Shown: positions 1 to 9,011 of the stretch, one piece after another | Layout: each line of letters begins with the position of its first letter | Numbering within the stretch: the first letter of the stretch is position 1 | Translations under genes and position numbers: made by a program | The notes under the pieces: model-generated | Told to the model about the DNA's origin: nothing | Seen by the model: only the letters and a program-made list of their open reading frames with translations | Database searches by the model: none | Source of the DNA: FW021-bin31 sp964478125 | GTDB lineage: Bacteria; Bacteroidota; Bacteroidia; Chitinophagales; Chitinophagaceae | Assembly (NCBI GenBank): GCA_964478125.1 | Contig: CAYZGR010000003.1 | Coordinates: 1 to 64,000 of the forward strand | Reading direction: 5' to 3' | DNA length: 64,000 bases

Positions 1-76
1 TTAAATGGTTATATTATGTTATATGGTTTTTCAATGTTTCGGATCCTGCGGTTCTAAATTAGATTAAGAATGGTCC

Positions 77-138
77 CTGCCTCTTGCCACTGCTACTACC
101 TCCTGCCACTACCACTGCTACTGCCTCCTGCCACTATT
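77..138. repeat. GGCAGTAGCAGTGG-type tandem repeat at the fecR 3' end
   Basis: Read on the minus strand, this stretch is made of imperfect copies of a GGCAGGAGGCAGTAGCAGTG unit, seen twice almost in full. The repeat runs through the last codons of the FecR gene, where it encodes the Gly/Ser tail, and past its stop codon. A related GGCAGTAG-rich patch sits at the rlmD 3' end (15871-15915). It looks like an intergenic simple-sequence repeat that has crept into the coding region. Confidence 0.7.
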
Positions 139-1358
139 ACCGTTTGCCCTTCAATCTTGAAATGTACCGCTCCGGTCATTTCCAGCATTTTTAATACTTC
201 CGATACAGGCGCTTTTCTTGAAATGGTCCCCATAAAATGAGCCGAAGGCACCTTTTCATATTGTACCTCTATATCATACCATAAGGCGATCTGTTGCATT
301 ACTTCTCTTATACTGTTTCCCTCAAAATCAAACAATCCGTTTTTCCAGGCAATGATCCTGTTAATATCTGCCTCGTTGTTGATCCGGATCCCACTTTTAC
401 CCACTGTAGCTTGTTCTCCGGGCTTGAGCATTTTGTCTTCATTTCCTGAAATGATCTTTACCGCGCCATTTACTAATGTGGTTACCGTATTTTCCGTGTA
501 GGCATTGATATTAAATCCGGTTCCCAACACCTTTATAGTACCCTTATTTTCTCCATCCGGAGAAAGAACTTGCACCACGAAGGGCATGCGTGTATCCTTT
601 GCCACTTCCAGGTATACTTCTCCTTTTACTACAACGGCCCTTTCTTTTCCGGCAAAGGCGGTGGGAAACTTCAGCGAAGAGGCGGCGTTCAACCATACTT
701 TACTCCCGTCCGGCAGGATGATCTGGTATTGTCCGCCGCGGGGAGTCGCGATCGTGTTGTATTCGATTATCGGTTGCCGGTGAGGGGTTGCAGACGGATT
801 GGCTGCCTGCTTTTGGTTATAAGAGAGCAACCCGCTGTTTACTTTAATTATTTTTGTATTCCCTTGTTGGGCAAGCGTACCTGTTCCGGAGCTGTCCAGA
901 ATGATCTTTTTCCCATTGGCCAGGGTCAGAACAGCCTTGTTCCCACCCGGCATAATCTCTTGTTTTTGAGCGGTTTCCTGATGAGCTACCTGTTTGGGAA
1001 CCCTTTCCCGCCTGGGGTTCAGGAAGATAAGCGACAAGATAATCAATATGCCTACAACTGCTGCTGCAGTAACGGCCCAGCGCATCATGCCGTTGCGTAT
1101 GGGCGTATAATAAGGCGGCTTGCTTCTTTCGGGTTGTTTCTCCTTTTCGGAAAGAATGGTTTTCAGCATCTGATCGGCATGAGCGGAATCCATTTCTTTT
1201 TCCGGTTCAAAACTGTTCCAGATTGTGCTGAGACGATTTTTCCATTCTTCATCATTTTGGAGCGTATCTGCCCATAGTGCCAGTTCTTCTTTTTCTGCAC
1301 GGGTAAGCTCATGAGAAAAAAGCCGGTCCAATAGATATTGCAATCTGTCTGTTGACAT
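96..1358 (-). CDS. FecR family anti-sigma factor
   Basis: Inner-membrane anti-sigma factor that would relay a signal from an outer-membrane TonB-dependent transducer to the ECF sigma factor encoded just upstream (1872-2435). About 420 residues: a cytoplasmic N-terminal sigma-binding part (1-90), one membrane segment (about 94-114), the periplasmic FecR domain (about 203-302, with the IATPRGGQYQIILPDGSKVWLNA signature) and a C-terminal DUF4974/STN-like domain (about 345-412). The start is placed at the ATG of MSTDRLQYLL. A longer reading frame adds 37 residues, but these come from a C-rich repeat and lack family similarity. The last ten residues (GGSSSGSGRR) are encoded by the GGCAGT repeat and look like a late addition. 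The usual SusC-type partner would lie beyond the left edge. Confidence 0.9.
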   Translation of the reverse strand: MSTDRLQYLLDRLFSHELTRAEKEELALWADTLQNDEEWKNRLSTIWNSFEPEKEMDSAHADQMLKTILSEKEKQPERSKPPYYTPIRNGMMRWAVTAAAVVGILIILSLIFLNPRRERVPKQVAHQETAQKQEIMPGGNKAVLTLANGKKIILDSSGTGTLAQQGNTKIIKVNSGLLSYNQKQAANPSATPHRQPIIEYNTIATPRGGQYQIILPDGSKVWLNAASSLKFPTAFAGKERAVVVKGEVYLEVAKDTRMPFVVQVLSPDGENKGTIKVLGTGFNINAYTENTVTTLVNGAVKIISGNEDKMLKPGEQATVGKSGIRINNEADINRIIAWKNGLFDFEGNSIREVMQQIALWYDIEVQYEKVPSAHFMGTISRKAPVSEVLKMLEMTGAVHFKIEGQTVIVAGGSSSGSGRR

Positions 1359-1871
1359 ATTATTAAGACAATCGGGAAAGTGAAAACACCCAGTGGAAAG
1401 GAAAGTTTTTTTGAGAGAGGCCTGGCAGGGGCGAGGAGGCGGAGAGGCGAGGGGGCGATTCATAGGCACCCTTTCCCGGATGTATTGCCATAGTTACCAA
1501 CAGGGCAATAATAGGATCATATTTGTCATCTAATCTATTGCGACTTTCCCGATTTATATAAGTCCAGGCTAATGCATAGTCTGGCCCTGCCTGAGCTTCA
1601 GTTGTCCTCTGCATCGGTTATTTTTGAAATAGGTGATTTGGGATATCTTCTTTTCCGCTATCCCTCTGTTATTATTACCCGATACAGAGCGGGAGGATCT
1701 CCTTATTTAGTCTGTTAATGAATATTTTCCCTCTTTGGGAAATTTTTTTGTCCTCTCAGACACTTCCATTCCTGCTTCGAAAGACAACCTCAATACATTC
1801 AATCAATGCTCTGCGGCTCGTAATTTTCTTCATATTTATTATTGATACTTCAAGTTATATTCACCCTTGGT
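1359..1871. other. 513-bp spacer between sigma factor and FecR genes
   Basis: Sigma/FecR pairs are usually separated by far less. The spacer holds a C-rich low-complexity patch (about 1411-1458) and an 83-codon minus-strand open frame (1363-1614) whose C-terminal third is that patch. I do not recognise the frame and do not call it a gene. No terminator or tRNA is visible. Confidence 0.5.
1411..1458. repeat. C-rich low-complexity repeat (CTCGCC/CCTCGCC units)
   Basis: On the minus strand this patch is a run of CCCCCTCGCC, TCTCCGCC and TCCTCGCCCC units, compositionally unlike its AT-rich surroundings. It lies immediately upstream of the FecR start and is responsible for a spurious 37-residue extension of that reading frame. 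Confidence 0.55.
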
Positions 1872-2435
1872 TCACTCGCCCATCCGCTCTTTTAACTTTT
1901 CCCGGAGGGTATGCAGCGCACGGGAGAGGTGATTTTGTACGGTTGACAACGACAAGCCCAGTTGTTCGGCAATTTCTTTCTGTTTTAAATTTTCTTCCCT
2001 GCTTAGTCGATAAATGGTTTTTTGTTGAGGGGGCAGTGTGTCTATCGCTTTATTTAAAAATTCCCGAAAATTTTTGTAATAAAGCAGCTCGTTAGGGGAT
2101 AAAGCAGAGGAATGATCCTGTTGTTTTTGTTTTTCCTTTAGGATGAGTGTCTCTTTTGCCATGCGCCTGATCAGGTTGATTGCGTGGTTTTGCGCGGAGC
2201 GAAAGAGAAATGCATTGAAATTTTCTACGTCCAACAGATTTTCTCGTTGCAACCATATTTTCAGAAAAATATCCTGCATTAGATCTTCTGCCTTTTCATC
2301 TGATGTGGTGATCCGCCTGATAAAAGCAAATAACTTGTCCTTATAAGCATGAAAAAGTTGCGCATAAGCTTCTTCACTGCCCTGCGAAACTTGCTTGAGT
2401 ATCAATTTTTCCTTTTCAGGCGGTAAGGATAACAA
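1872..2435 (-). CDS. RNA polymerase sigma factor, ECF subfamily
   Basis: 187 residues, normal length for the FecI-like ECF sigma factors of Bacteroidota. Region 2 (about 20-95) includes AEDLMQDIFLKIWLQRENLLDVENFNAFLF, and region 4 (about 125-180) includes the recognition helix segment LKQKEIAEQLGLSLSTVQNHLSRAL. It would direct RNA polymerase to the promoter of a target TonB receptor locus. The FecR-type anti-sigma factor lies downstream on the same strand after an unusually long 513-bp spacer. The target SusC/SusD-like genes would be off the left edge. Confidence 0.93.
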   Translation of the reverse strand: MLSLPPEKEKLILKQVSQGSEEAYAQLFHAYKDKLFAFIRRITTSDEKAEDLMQDIFLKIWLQRENLLDVENFNAFLFRSAQNHAINLIRRMAKETLILKEKQKQQDHSSALSPNELLYYKNFREFLNKAIDTLPPQQKTIYRLSREENLKQKEIAEQLGLSLSTVQNHLSRALHTLREKLKERMGE

Positions 2436-2528
2436 GGTAAAAGTTTTACATCAATAAAAGGTCAAGTTAATAAATGTTTCCGAGGGAAAGAATTTATTCT
2501 TCGGAGGTAGGGTTCTGAAAAATAAGGA

Positions 2529-3626
2529 TCATTGCAGTACGCTGGAAATCGGTTTTCCGACCCGCTGATCGCTTACATTATATTGGAGCCCCAATAACGC
2601 AGTAAGGGTTTTGGCATACTGATCTTGATATAGCTGTTCCTTTATCCTCATTTCTCCCGACGGTTTGGTATCCGGCCCCATGACCATAAACCAGGTTTCG
2701 TCAGAATGAGGGATGTTTGCTCCGTGGCTGGTCCATTGATCTCCCACCCCTCTGCCATGGTCGGGTACAATAAAAAAGGTCGTATTCCCTTTATAGAAAG
2801 GATCTTGCTGCATCATTTCCCACAAGTTCCTGATCATATCATCCAGGTTATGGGCATCCAAAAGATAACGGGCATACTCTCCCGCATGGGCATATTCGTC
2901 CGTATCACCAAAGTCAATATAGACGACCTTCGGATTATGAGCCCGAATATAGGATTTTGCCAAAGCATAAACTTCGAAATCCAGCCGTTCAATAATTCCA
3001 AATGTCTTTGGGGCATAATGCTGTATTTCATTGGCCAATACTTCTGCCTCCGTTAAATGTTCTCCGGGAATATCTTCCCAGGGAACACTGATCAGCATGT
3101 CGCTGTTTTTCTTGTTAAGGCACCGCCCCGAGGCGTCCCAACAGGTAAAGGCTACTACCAGATCTTCATAACCTTCTTGTTTATTAATGAACTCCAAAAT
3201 ATTTGGATTGGTATTCGTGCCATACCCATTGGAGCTAATTTTCTTGTCTACAAAGCCGCTTAGCACCTCTGCTCTTCCCGGGTAAGAGATCCAATAGGGA
3301 TTTTTCACGTTTACCTTGTTCCCGAGATCCCTGTTTCCATATATTTGTCCGTGTTTTACAATATAGTTCCATGTGAAAGGCATTAGCTTTTCTCTTCGTT
3401 CCTTTACGTTATCGGACCAAAACATTCTCATTCGTTTGATAGAATCCATGGAATTAAACTTTGGATTAGTAAGTAAACTATAGTCCGCCCCATGAAACAA
3501 TTCCTGCCAGCGCAAACCGTCTATTAAAATCAGAACCACATTTTTGGTCTTTTGCGCAGAGGTTTGAGCAAAACAACGGGTACACAGAAGGGTGAGGACC
3601 GCTATCAGGCAGATCTTTATTTTCAT
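2529..3626 (-). CDS. Secreted alkaline phosphatase/sulfatase-superfamily protein
   Basis: 365 residues with an N-terminal signal peptide (about 1-20, ending CFAQ), so probably periplasmic. Motifs of the alkaline phosphatase/phosphoglyceromutase/sulfatase superfamily are present: an N-terminal metal-binding Asp (VVLILIDGLRW), the nucleophile region WISYPGRAEVLSG, then DFGDTDEYAHAG and the metal-binding VPDHGRG. Members hydrolyse phosphate or sulfate esters using two metal ions, but the substrate cannot be read from sequence. It stands alone between the sigma factor and a divergent TonB barrel gene, with no sulfatase-maturation gene nearby and no CxPxR motif, so a phosphatase or pyrophosphatase role is more likely than a sulfatase one. 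Confidence 0.8.
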   Translation of the reverse strand: MKIKICLIAVLTLLCTRCFAQTSAQKTKNVVLILIDGLRWQELFHGADYSLLTNPKFNSMDSIKRMRMFWSDNVKERREKLMPFTWNYIVKHGQIYGNRDLGNKVNVKNPYWISYPGRAEVLSGFVDKKISSNGYGTNTNPNILEFINKQEGYEDLVVAFTCWDASGRCLNKKNSDMLISVPWEDIPGEHLTEAEVLANEIQHYAPKTFGIIERLDFEVYALAKSYIRAHNPKVVYIDFGDTDEYAHAGEYARYLLDAHNLDDMIRNLWEMMQQDPFYKGNTTFFIVPDHGRGVGDQWTSHGANIPHSDETWFMVMGPDTKPSGEMRIKEQLYQDQYAKTLTALLGLQYNVSDQRVGKPISSVLQ

Positions 3627-3731
3627 GGCGTAAAAATAAGAAATGTCATTTAAATGGCCCCGGGAATCTCATCCTTAGAGATTCAATTCCCTATCTTCAT
3701 ATAAATCATTATACTACGATATTTTAGTAAA

Positions 3732-3765
3732 TTGACTATATTTTTAAATAAAGTTCGTATATTTG
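3732..3765 (+). promoter_or_regulatory. Bacteroidota-type promoter for the TonB barrel gene
   Basis: TATATTTG at 3758-3765 matches the TAnnTTTG -7 element exactly. A TTG at 3732-3734 is a possible -33 element, with a somewhat long 23-nt spacer. The ATG is at 3785, giving a very short leader. Confidence 0.5.
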
Positions 3766-3784
3766 TTATATTAAACGTAAAAAA

Positions 3785-6595
3785 ATGAGATACCGGTTTC
3801 TTTTTACATCTTTTATTTTCCTGTTGTTTTTCGTACATTCCGTTTTGGGCCAGGTCAAAAAATACAACATTACCGGAACGGTTCAGGATTCGGCCGATCA
3901 CCACCCGCTTCCGCTTGCAACGGTATACGTTAGAGATCCAACGGACAGCGCGCTGATTACCTTTGCCCTCACGGATGAGCAGGGACATTTTACGCTACAA
4001 AATGTTCCCGCTGAGGGACCGTTATCTTTTATGATCTTTTATACCGGATACGGCAATTTTTATAAAGAACTTAAGAATATTCAGGTGGATACGCTTAAGA
4101 TGGGCGTGATCCCGCTTGCCATGAATGCCAACGCATTGAATACGGTGACCGTTACAGGAGCTAAACCCCCGATAGTGATCAAAGGCGATACGGTTGAATT
4201 TAATGCGTCTTCCTTTCATACACGGCCCAATTCCGCTTTGGCCGGCCTGTTGAAAAAATTACCCGGAGTGGAGGTGGATAACAACGGAAACATTACCGCC
4301 AATGGGGAAAAGGTGGATAAGATTATGGTAAACGGGAAGGCGTTCTTTGGAAAGGATCCTCAAGTCGCCTTACAAAACCTCCCTGCTGCTATTGTAGATA
4401 AAGTACAGATCACAGACACCAAAACACGTAAGGAGGAGGTTCTGGGGCTTCCCGCTACAGGAACCACAAAAACCATTAACGTGACCCTTAAAAAGGGAAA
4501 AGACCATGGATTCTTTGGTCGCGCATATGCGGGGTATGGAACCGGTAAACATTATGATGCCAGCGCCCTCATGAATTATTTTAACGGCGATCGACAGATC
4601 AGTCTGCTGGGTGCCGCCAATAACATTAACCGGGTGGGGTTTTCAATGGGTGAGATCATGGGGCTGTTTAGCCGTGGAAACCGACGAATGATGTATGGTA
4701 GTGATGGTTCTTTTGCCGTCAACGGCATCCGGTTAGGAGGAGGTGGGACAGGCCTTAAACGCACCCATACGGCAGGCGTTAATTACAATGATAATTTTGG
4801 AAAGCATTTGTTTCTAAATGGAAGCTATTTTTATGGCAATATCAGGAATGATAATGAAACAAAAGTGGCACGGCAAAATATTCTGCCGGACTCTATCTTC
4901 CTGTACCACTCCGATAACCTTTCACATACCGATGATCAAAGCCACCGGGTCAATTTAAACCTGCATTTTGATGATGACAGTTTATGGAATATTTACTATG
5001 AGCCATCCATTGATATCGGTATTACAAACAGCATTAGCAGTAACCATGCCGCATCCACTAACGAAAAAGGCGTGAACATCAACGAGAGTACCAGTAGCTA
5101 TCAAAGTCATAGCAACAGCATCTATTTTAACAACGATCTCTCTGTTTTTCGAAAATTTAAAAAAGAAGGACAAGGGATCAATCTGAACATCCACGGATAT
5201 AGCGGCAGAACACAAAATAAGGACTACAACAGATTCAGGAATTTGTATTATACCGGAAGTGCGCGGGATGATTCCGCAGACCAAAATATCCTCCAGCGAA
5301 AAACGACTGATCGCTACCGGGCAAAAATGGAATTTGATCAGCCTGTTTCTAAAAGTATAACGCTGAATGTAGCATATCAAATGACCTGGCAAAAAGGACT
5401 GAATAATAAAAATACTTTTGATTACGACACGAATACAAAAAAGTACAACCTCATGGATAGTGTTTATTCTAATAAATTCAGGAGCAGCACGCTCACTCAG
5501 ACGCCTTCCCTGGGCATGGTATTTAAGGCGGACAGCGGCCGTTGGCGGGCCAGCCTGAATGCAGATCTGAATTTTATCGGCCTCAATCACTATTCCTATA
5601 CTTATGATATGGCCTATAAAAAGCATCAGTTCTTTGTTTCTCCACAGGTATATATAACTCGGAGGACTAAAAACAAGGCCAGTATCCGGTTCAACTATTC
5701 CTCTTATATCCTGCAACCGAACATCGCCCAATTGTTGCCGGTAGCCGATAATACCAACCCTTTATATATCATGAAGGGGAATCCAAACCTAAAGCCTTCT
5801 GTCAGGAATAATATTGGGTTCTCTTATAATAAGTTTGATTTTAAAACCGGAAACAATATCTGGGGAAGCCTTGATTATTCCGCTTCGAAAAACGATATTG
5901 TCAGTGTGACCTCTTACGATGATCAACTTAGACAACTTACTACCTATACCAATGTCAACGGCAATAAAAATGTTTCGCTTTATTTGAGCCTCAGTAAATC
6001 CAAAAAGAATAAAAATAACTACTGGCGAATAAGAGTAAATACCATGGGCAGATATAATCTTAACCATGCCTTTGTGAATAAAACCGCCTATGCCAGTAAC
6101 CATTATTCCTTTAGCCTGAGACCCTCTGTTACTTACGGGAAAAATGATTTGTTTGATATAGAGCCCTCTTATCGGCTGAATTATCAATACGCTAACTACC
6201 ATGTTGAGGCATTGAACAACCGGGAAAATATCGTACAGCAGGCCATGCTTTCGGGAACACTTTATTGGCCCGGCAGGATTACCTGGGCGACGGATGTCAA
6301 TTATACCTATAACAGCAATGTGGCCCCCGGCTTTAGCAAGGCCTACTGGTTATGGAACGCATCGGTAGGATTGGATTTGTTTAAAGACCGCCGGGCAACC
6401 CTTCAATTATCCGTTCATGATTTGCTGGACCAGAACATCAGTGTACAAAGAAATATCACAGACACCTATATAGAAGACCGGCAGACCACTATCCTCCACC
6501 GTTACTTTATGTTGAAACTTATTTACCATTTACGCAAGGTAGGTTCTAAAAAGAAGAAAGGACCTCCGCCGCCTCCCGGCATACTGTTTTTTTAA
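3785..6595 (+). CDS. TonB-dependent receptor-like outer-membrane beta-barrel protein
   Basis: 936 residues. A signal peptide (about 1-22) is followed by a carboxypeptidase-regulatory-like domain (about 25-110, ITGTVQDSADHHPLPLATVYV), a plug-like region (about 115-235, with LKKLPGVEVDNNGNITANGEKVDKIMVNGKAFFG split across two conserved blocks) and a long C-terminal barrel of the OMP_b-brl_3 type (about 380-935). The final residue is Phe, as in many barrels. The last 20 residues hold an unusual Lys-rich then five-proline stretch before ILFF. It probably imports or exports a compound at the outer membrane, energised by TonB. It has no SusD partner and its substrate is unknown. It converges with the slipin gene. 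Confidence 0.88.
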   Translation: MRYRFLFTSFIFLLFFVHSVLGQVKKYNITGTVQDSADHHPLPLATVYVRDPTDSALITFALTDEQGHFTLQNVPAEGPLSFMIFYTGYGNFYKELKNIQVDTLKMGVIPLAMNANALNTVTVTGAKPPIVIKGDTVEFNASSFHTRPNSALAGLLKKLPGVEVDNNGNITANGEKVDKIMVNGKAFFGKDPQVALQNLPAAIVDKVQITDTKTRKEEVLGLPATGTTKTINVTLKKGKDHGFFGRAYAGYGTGKHYDASALMNYFNGDRQISLLGAANNINRVGFSMGEIMGLFSRGNRRMMYGSDGSFAVNGIRLGGGGTGLKRTHTAGVNYNDNFGKHLFLNGSYFYGNIRNDNETKVARQNILPDSIFLYHSDNLSHTDDQSHRVNLNLHFDDDSLWNIYYEPSIDIGITNSISSNHAASTNEKGVNINESTSSYQSHSNSIYFNNDLSVFRKFKKEGQGINLNIHGYSGRTQNKDYNRFRNLYYTGSARDDSADQNILQRKTTDRYRAKMEFDQPVSKSITLNVAYQMTWQKGLNNKNTFDYDTNTKKYNLMDSVYSNKFRSSTLTQTPSLGMVFKADSGRWRASLNADLNFIGLNHYSYTYDMAYKKHQFFVSPQVYITRRTKNKASIRFNYSSYILQPNIAQLLPVADNTNPLYIMKGNPNLKPSVRNNIGFSYNKFDFKTGNNIWGSLDYSASKNDIVSVTSYDDQLRQLTTYTNVNGNKNVSLYLSLSKSKKNKNNYWRIRVNTMGRYNLNHAFVNKTAYASNHYSFSLRPSVTYGKNDLFDIEPSYRLNYQYANYHVEALNNRENIVQQAMLSGTLYWPGRITWATDVNYTYNSNVAPGFSKAYWLWNASVGLDLFKDRRATLQLSVHDLLDQNISVQRNITDTYIEDRQTTILHRYFMLKLIYHLRKVGSKKKKGPPPPPGILFF

Positions 6596-6629
6596 AAACA
6601 GTTGAATCTTGACATGATTTAGCGGCATT

Positions 6630-7436
6630 TTATTGGTCTCCTTTCTGTTCTTTTGGTATATCCTTTAGCTTAAGGGCGGCATTTTTTTCAAAAAAAGGAG
6701 ATAACAGGTCCAGGGGTACCGGGAATATGGTGGTCGAATTGTTTTCGGCGGCAATAACCTGTAGCGTCTGTAAATAACGCAGGGTCAGTGAGCTGGATTG
6801 CTCGTTAAGGATCTTGGCCGCATCTGCGAGCCGCTGGGAGGCCTGATATTCGCCTTCTGCCGTAATAACTTTTGATCGTCTTTCTCTTTCGGCCTCTGCC
6901 TGCCGGGCCATGGCGCGCTGCATCTCTTGCGGCAGGTCTATTTGTTTGACTTCTACATTGGATACTTTGATGCCCCAGGGATTGGTGTGCTCATCAATGA
7001 TCTCCTGTAGTTTGAGATTGATTTTATCTCTTTGTGACAGCAGGTCGTCCAGTTCCGATTGTCCCAAAACGCTCCTTAACGTGGTTTGTGAGATTTGTGA
7101 AGTGGCAAACATGTAGTTTTCTACATCAATAACTGCCTGATTGGGGGATACCACCCTGAAATAGACTACAGCATTCACTTTTACGGAAACGTTATCACTG
7201 GTGATAATATCTTGCGGCGGTACATCCAGTACCACGGTTCGCAGACTGACCCTTACCATTTTATCAATAATGGGAACCAGAAGGATCAGGCCGGGCCCCC
7301 GGTTGCCATCGCCTATCAGGCGGCCGAGCCGGAAGATGACCGCTCTTTCGTATTCTTTCAATATTTTAATGGAATTGGCCAGAATGATGATCACAAAAAG
7401 AATCACGATAATGGCGAAAACAGGAAAAGAGCTCAT
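6630..7436 (-). CDS. Slipin (stomatin-like SPFH/band 7 protein)
   Basis: 268 residues: one N-terminal membrane segment (about 5-25), the SPFH/band 7 domain (about 28-190, with EYERAVIFRLGRLIGDGNRGPGL split by the strand order typical of slipins) and a C-terminal coiled region rich in Glu, Arg and Ala (about 180-215). Prokaryotic stomatins oligomerise on the inner membrane and are usually encoded next to an NfeD-family protease. Here NfeD lies on the same strand but 1.6 kb upstream, with a methyltransferase and a RAYT transposase in between. Probable role: membrane-protein quality control or microdomain scaffold together with the NfeD protein. Confidence 0.92.
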   Translation of the reverse strand: MSSFPVFAIIVILFVIIILANSIKILKEYERAVIFRLGRLIGDGNRGPGLILLVPIIDKMVRVSLRTVVLDVPPQDIITSDNVSVKVNAVVYFRVVSPNQAVIDVENYMFATSQISQTTLRSVLGQSELDDLLSQRDKINLKLQEIIDEHTNPWGIKVSNVEVKQIDLPQEMQRAMARQAEAERERRSKVITAEGEYQASQRLADAAKILNEQSSSLTLRYLQTLQVIAAENNSTTIFPVPLDLLSPFFEKNAALKLKDIPKEQKGDQ

Positions 7437-7466
7437 AATTTTAGATTTATGGGTTAAATATACTTC

Positions 7467-8360
7467 TTATAATTGTTTTTGGAGAATATAAAGAACAGCG
7501 CTGCTCTTTGAAGGCGCTTTCCCAGCCTGCAGCCATGATCTTAAGCCGTTTATAAAGCCTGAAAGATACCGGGTTTTCCCATGCTGATATTTTTCGCTCA
7601 ACAGGCTGATATAAAAAGCATCAAAAGGCATTGCTATTTGCTTTACACATTTAAAATGGTAGCGTGTAATGAGTTCCAGAAAGGCTTTAGGAGAAAAATG
7701 ATATAAATGCCTCGGCACGTCGTAAGCCGCCCAATAGGCTTTGTATTTTTCCGCATCGTAAGCGGTATAATTGGGTACTGCAACAAACAAAACGCCCTTA
7801 TCAGACAGTAATTTAGTCAACTGCAAGAGATATTCATGCAATGGATAAACATGTTCCAGGACATGCCACATTGTAATAGCATGAAAGCTGTTGTGAGGTA
7901 ACCGGAAGAGAACTTCTGATGAAAGCGGGGTGATCTGATATTCTTTTTTGGAAAAGTCCCGTGCGAGCTGATCCGGTTCCAACCCAGTCACCGTCCATCC
8001 TGAATTTTTCATCTCATTAAGGAAAGCGCCGGTTCCACAACCGATGTCCAATAGCTCGCCATCTTGTCTTTCTGTAGCGTCTTCTACCCATTTCCTTTTT
8101 TGTACCAAAGCATATTTTCTAATGAGGTGGTAAAGTTTATTGATGAGCCCCGAACGGGTATCCGTGTGAGAGATATAGTTTTCCGACTGGTAATAAGGCG
8201 CAATCTTATCCGCTGCTGGTACTGGCCAGGTAAACCGTAAGGTGCACGAGTTGCAATCATATAAGGTGAATGTTTCTCCGCTTACGAGATAATCTTTCAC
8301 TTCCATAATCTTTTTTATGTCGCCATATCCGCAGGAGGGGCATCTCATGTCATCTGTCAT
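7467..8360 (-). CDS. Class I SAM-dependent methyltransferase with N-terminal zinc-ribbon-like motif
   Basis: About 297 residues from the ATG at 8360. A TTG 18 bases upstream gives a longer frame but a less likely start. Two CxxC pairs near the N terminus (CPSCG and CNSC) resemble a small zinc-binding module. The Rossmann methyltransferase domain follows, with motif I LLDIGCGTGAFLNEM and the later block ITMWHVLEHVYPLHEYL. Proteins of this type in Bacteroidota often modify sugars or lipids, but no glycan cluster is near. It sits 30 bp upstream of the slipin gene and 28 bp after the RAYT stop, so it is probably co-transcribed. Substrate unknown. Confidence 0.85.
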   Translation of the reverse strand: MTDDMRCPSCGYGDIKKIMEVKDYLVSGETFTLYDCNSCTLRFTWPVPAADKIAPYYQSENYISHTDTRSGLINKLYHLIRKYALVQKRKWVEDATERQDGELLDIGCGTGAFLNEMKNSGWTVTGLEPDQLARDFSKKEYQITPLSSEVLFRLPHNSFHAITMWHVLEHVYPLHEYLLQLTKLLSDKGVLFVAVPNYTAYDAEKYKAYWAAYDVPRHLYHFSPKAFLELITRYHFKCVKQIAMPFDAFYISLLSEKYQHGKTRYLSGFINGLRSWLQAGKAPSKSSAVLYILQKQL

Positions 8361-8388
8361 TTCAGGTCTTGATTCCAATTTTATTCAT

Positions 8389-9006
8389 TTATTTTTCAGG
8401 ATTGCCAGGGTTAAACGAGTCATCGTTCCAGTTGGCAGGATTATTTTCGATGTATCGGGCAATTCGGGCGTGGGAACCGGGTTCTCGAATAACATGGTCG
8501 TGAAATCCCCGTTGCCAGTCAAACCTGTAATTCAATCTGTGTGCATGTCGGGTTACCGCAGATTTGTAGGATCCTATAATGGATGACAGGGTGTTTTTTC
8601 CCTGATTTTGGAATCGTTGTTGGCCAATGGTTTTGGAGGGATTGAGGGGCGGTTGGGGTAGTAGGGGCAAGGCACGCCTTGCCCCTACATTTCCACCATT
8701 TCCATTGTATTCCTGTTTTTTATTATCCCATTTATTCCCGTTCAATATTAATATACCGTGGATATGATTGGGCATGACAACAAATGCATCTAATTCTATA
8801 TTTTCCGCGTGGTTTTTTATTTCGTACCACAGTACATCGGCAATAGCCCCTACAGGCGATAAATTCATTTTTTTATTTTCGACTGTACCGAAAAAATAAT
8901 CCCTGTTTTTGGTGCAGATGGTTATAAAATAGGCCGCATTCCAACCATAATTCCAATTTTGTAACCGGATGGAATTTTTACGATATTTTCCTTTGTAGTC
9001 TCCCAT
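8389..9006 (-). mobile_element. RAYT-type (REP-associated tyrosine) transposase, Y1_Tnp family
   Basis: 205 residues from the ATG at 9006; a longer open frame upstream overlaps NfeD and is not needed. The HUH nuclease motif is MPNHIHGI, and the probable catalytic tyrosine is in IIGSYKSAVTRHAH, the order and spacing expected for Y1 transposases. The frame is intact. A perfect 13-bp inverted repeat (8661-8688) lies inside the gene and encodes VGARRALPLL, a segment not needed for the catalytic core. The gene starts 5 bp after the NfeD stop and ends just before the methyltransferase. No IS-like terminal repeats or target duplications are visible, which is typical of single-copy RAYTs. Confidence 0.88.
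8661..8688. repeat. REP-like palindrome inside the RAYT gene
   Basis: The arm GTAGGGGCAAGGC (8661-8673) and its exact reverse complement (8676-8688) are separated by 2 nt. The GC-rich palindrome resembles the REP sequences that RAYT proteins bind and mobilise. It is read through in frame by the transposase gene. Confidence 0.8.
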
Positions 9007-9011
9007 GTTTT

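Noticed and set aside
1359..1469. N-terminal extension of FecR (37 more codons)
   Set aside because: The extra residues come from the C-rich repeat, are proline/serine-rich and precede a normal FecR start.
1363..1614. 83-codon minus-strand open frame between sigma and FecR
   Set aside because: No recognisable motif, last third is low-complexity repeat; too weak to call.
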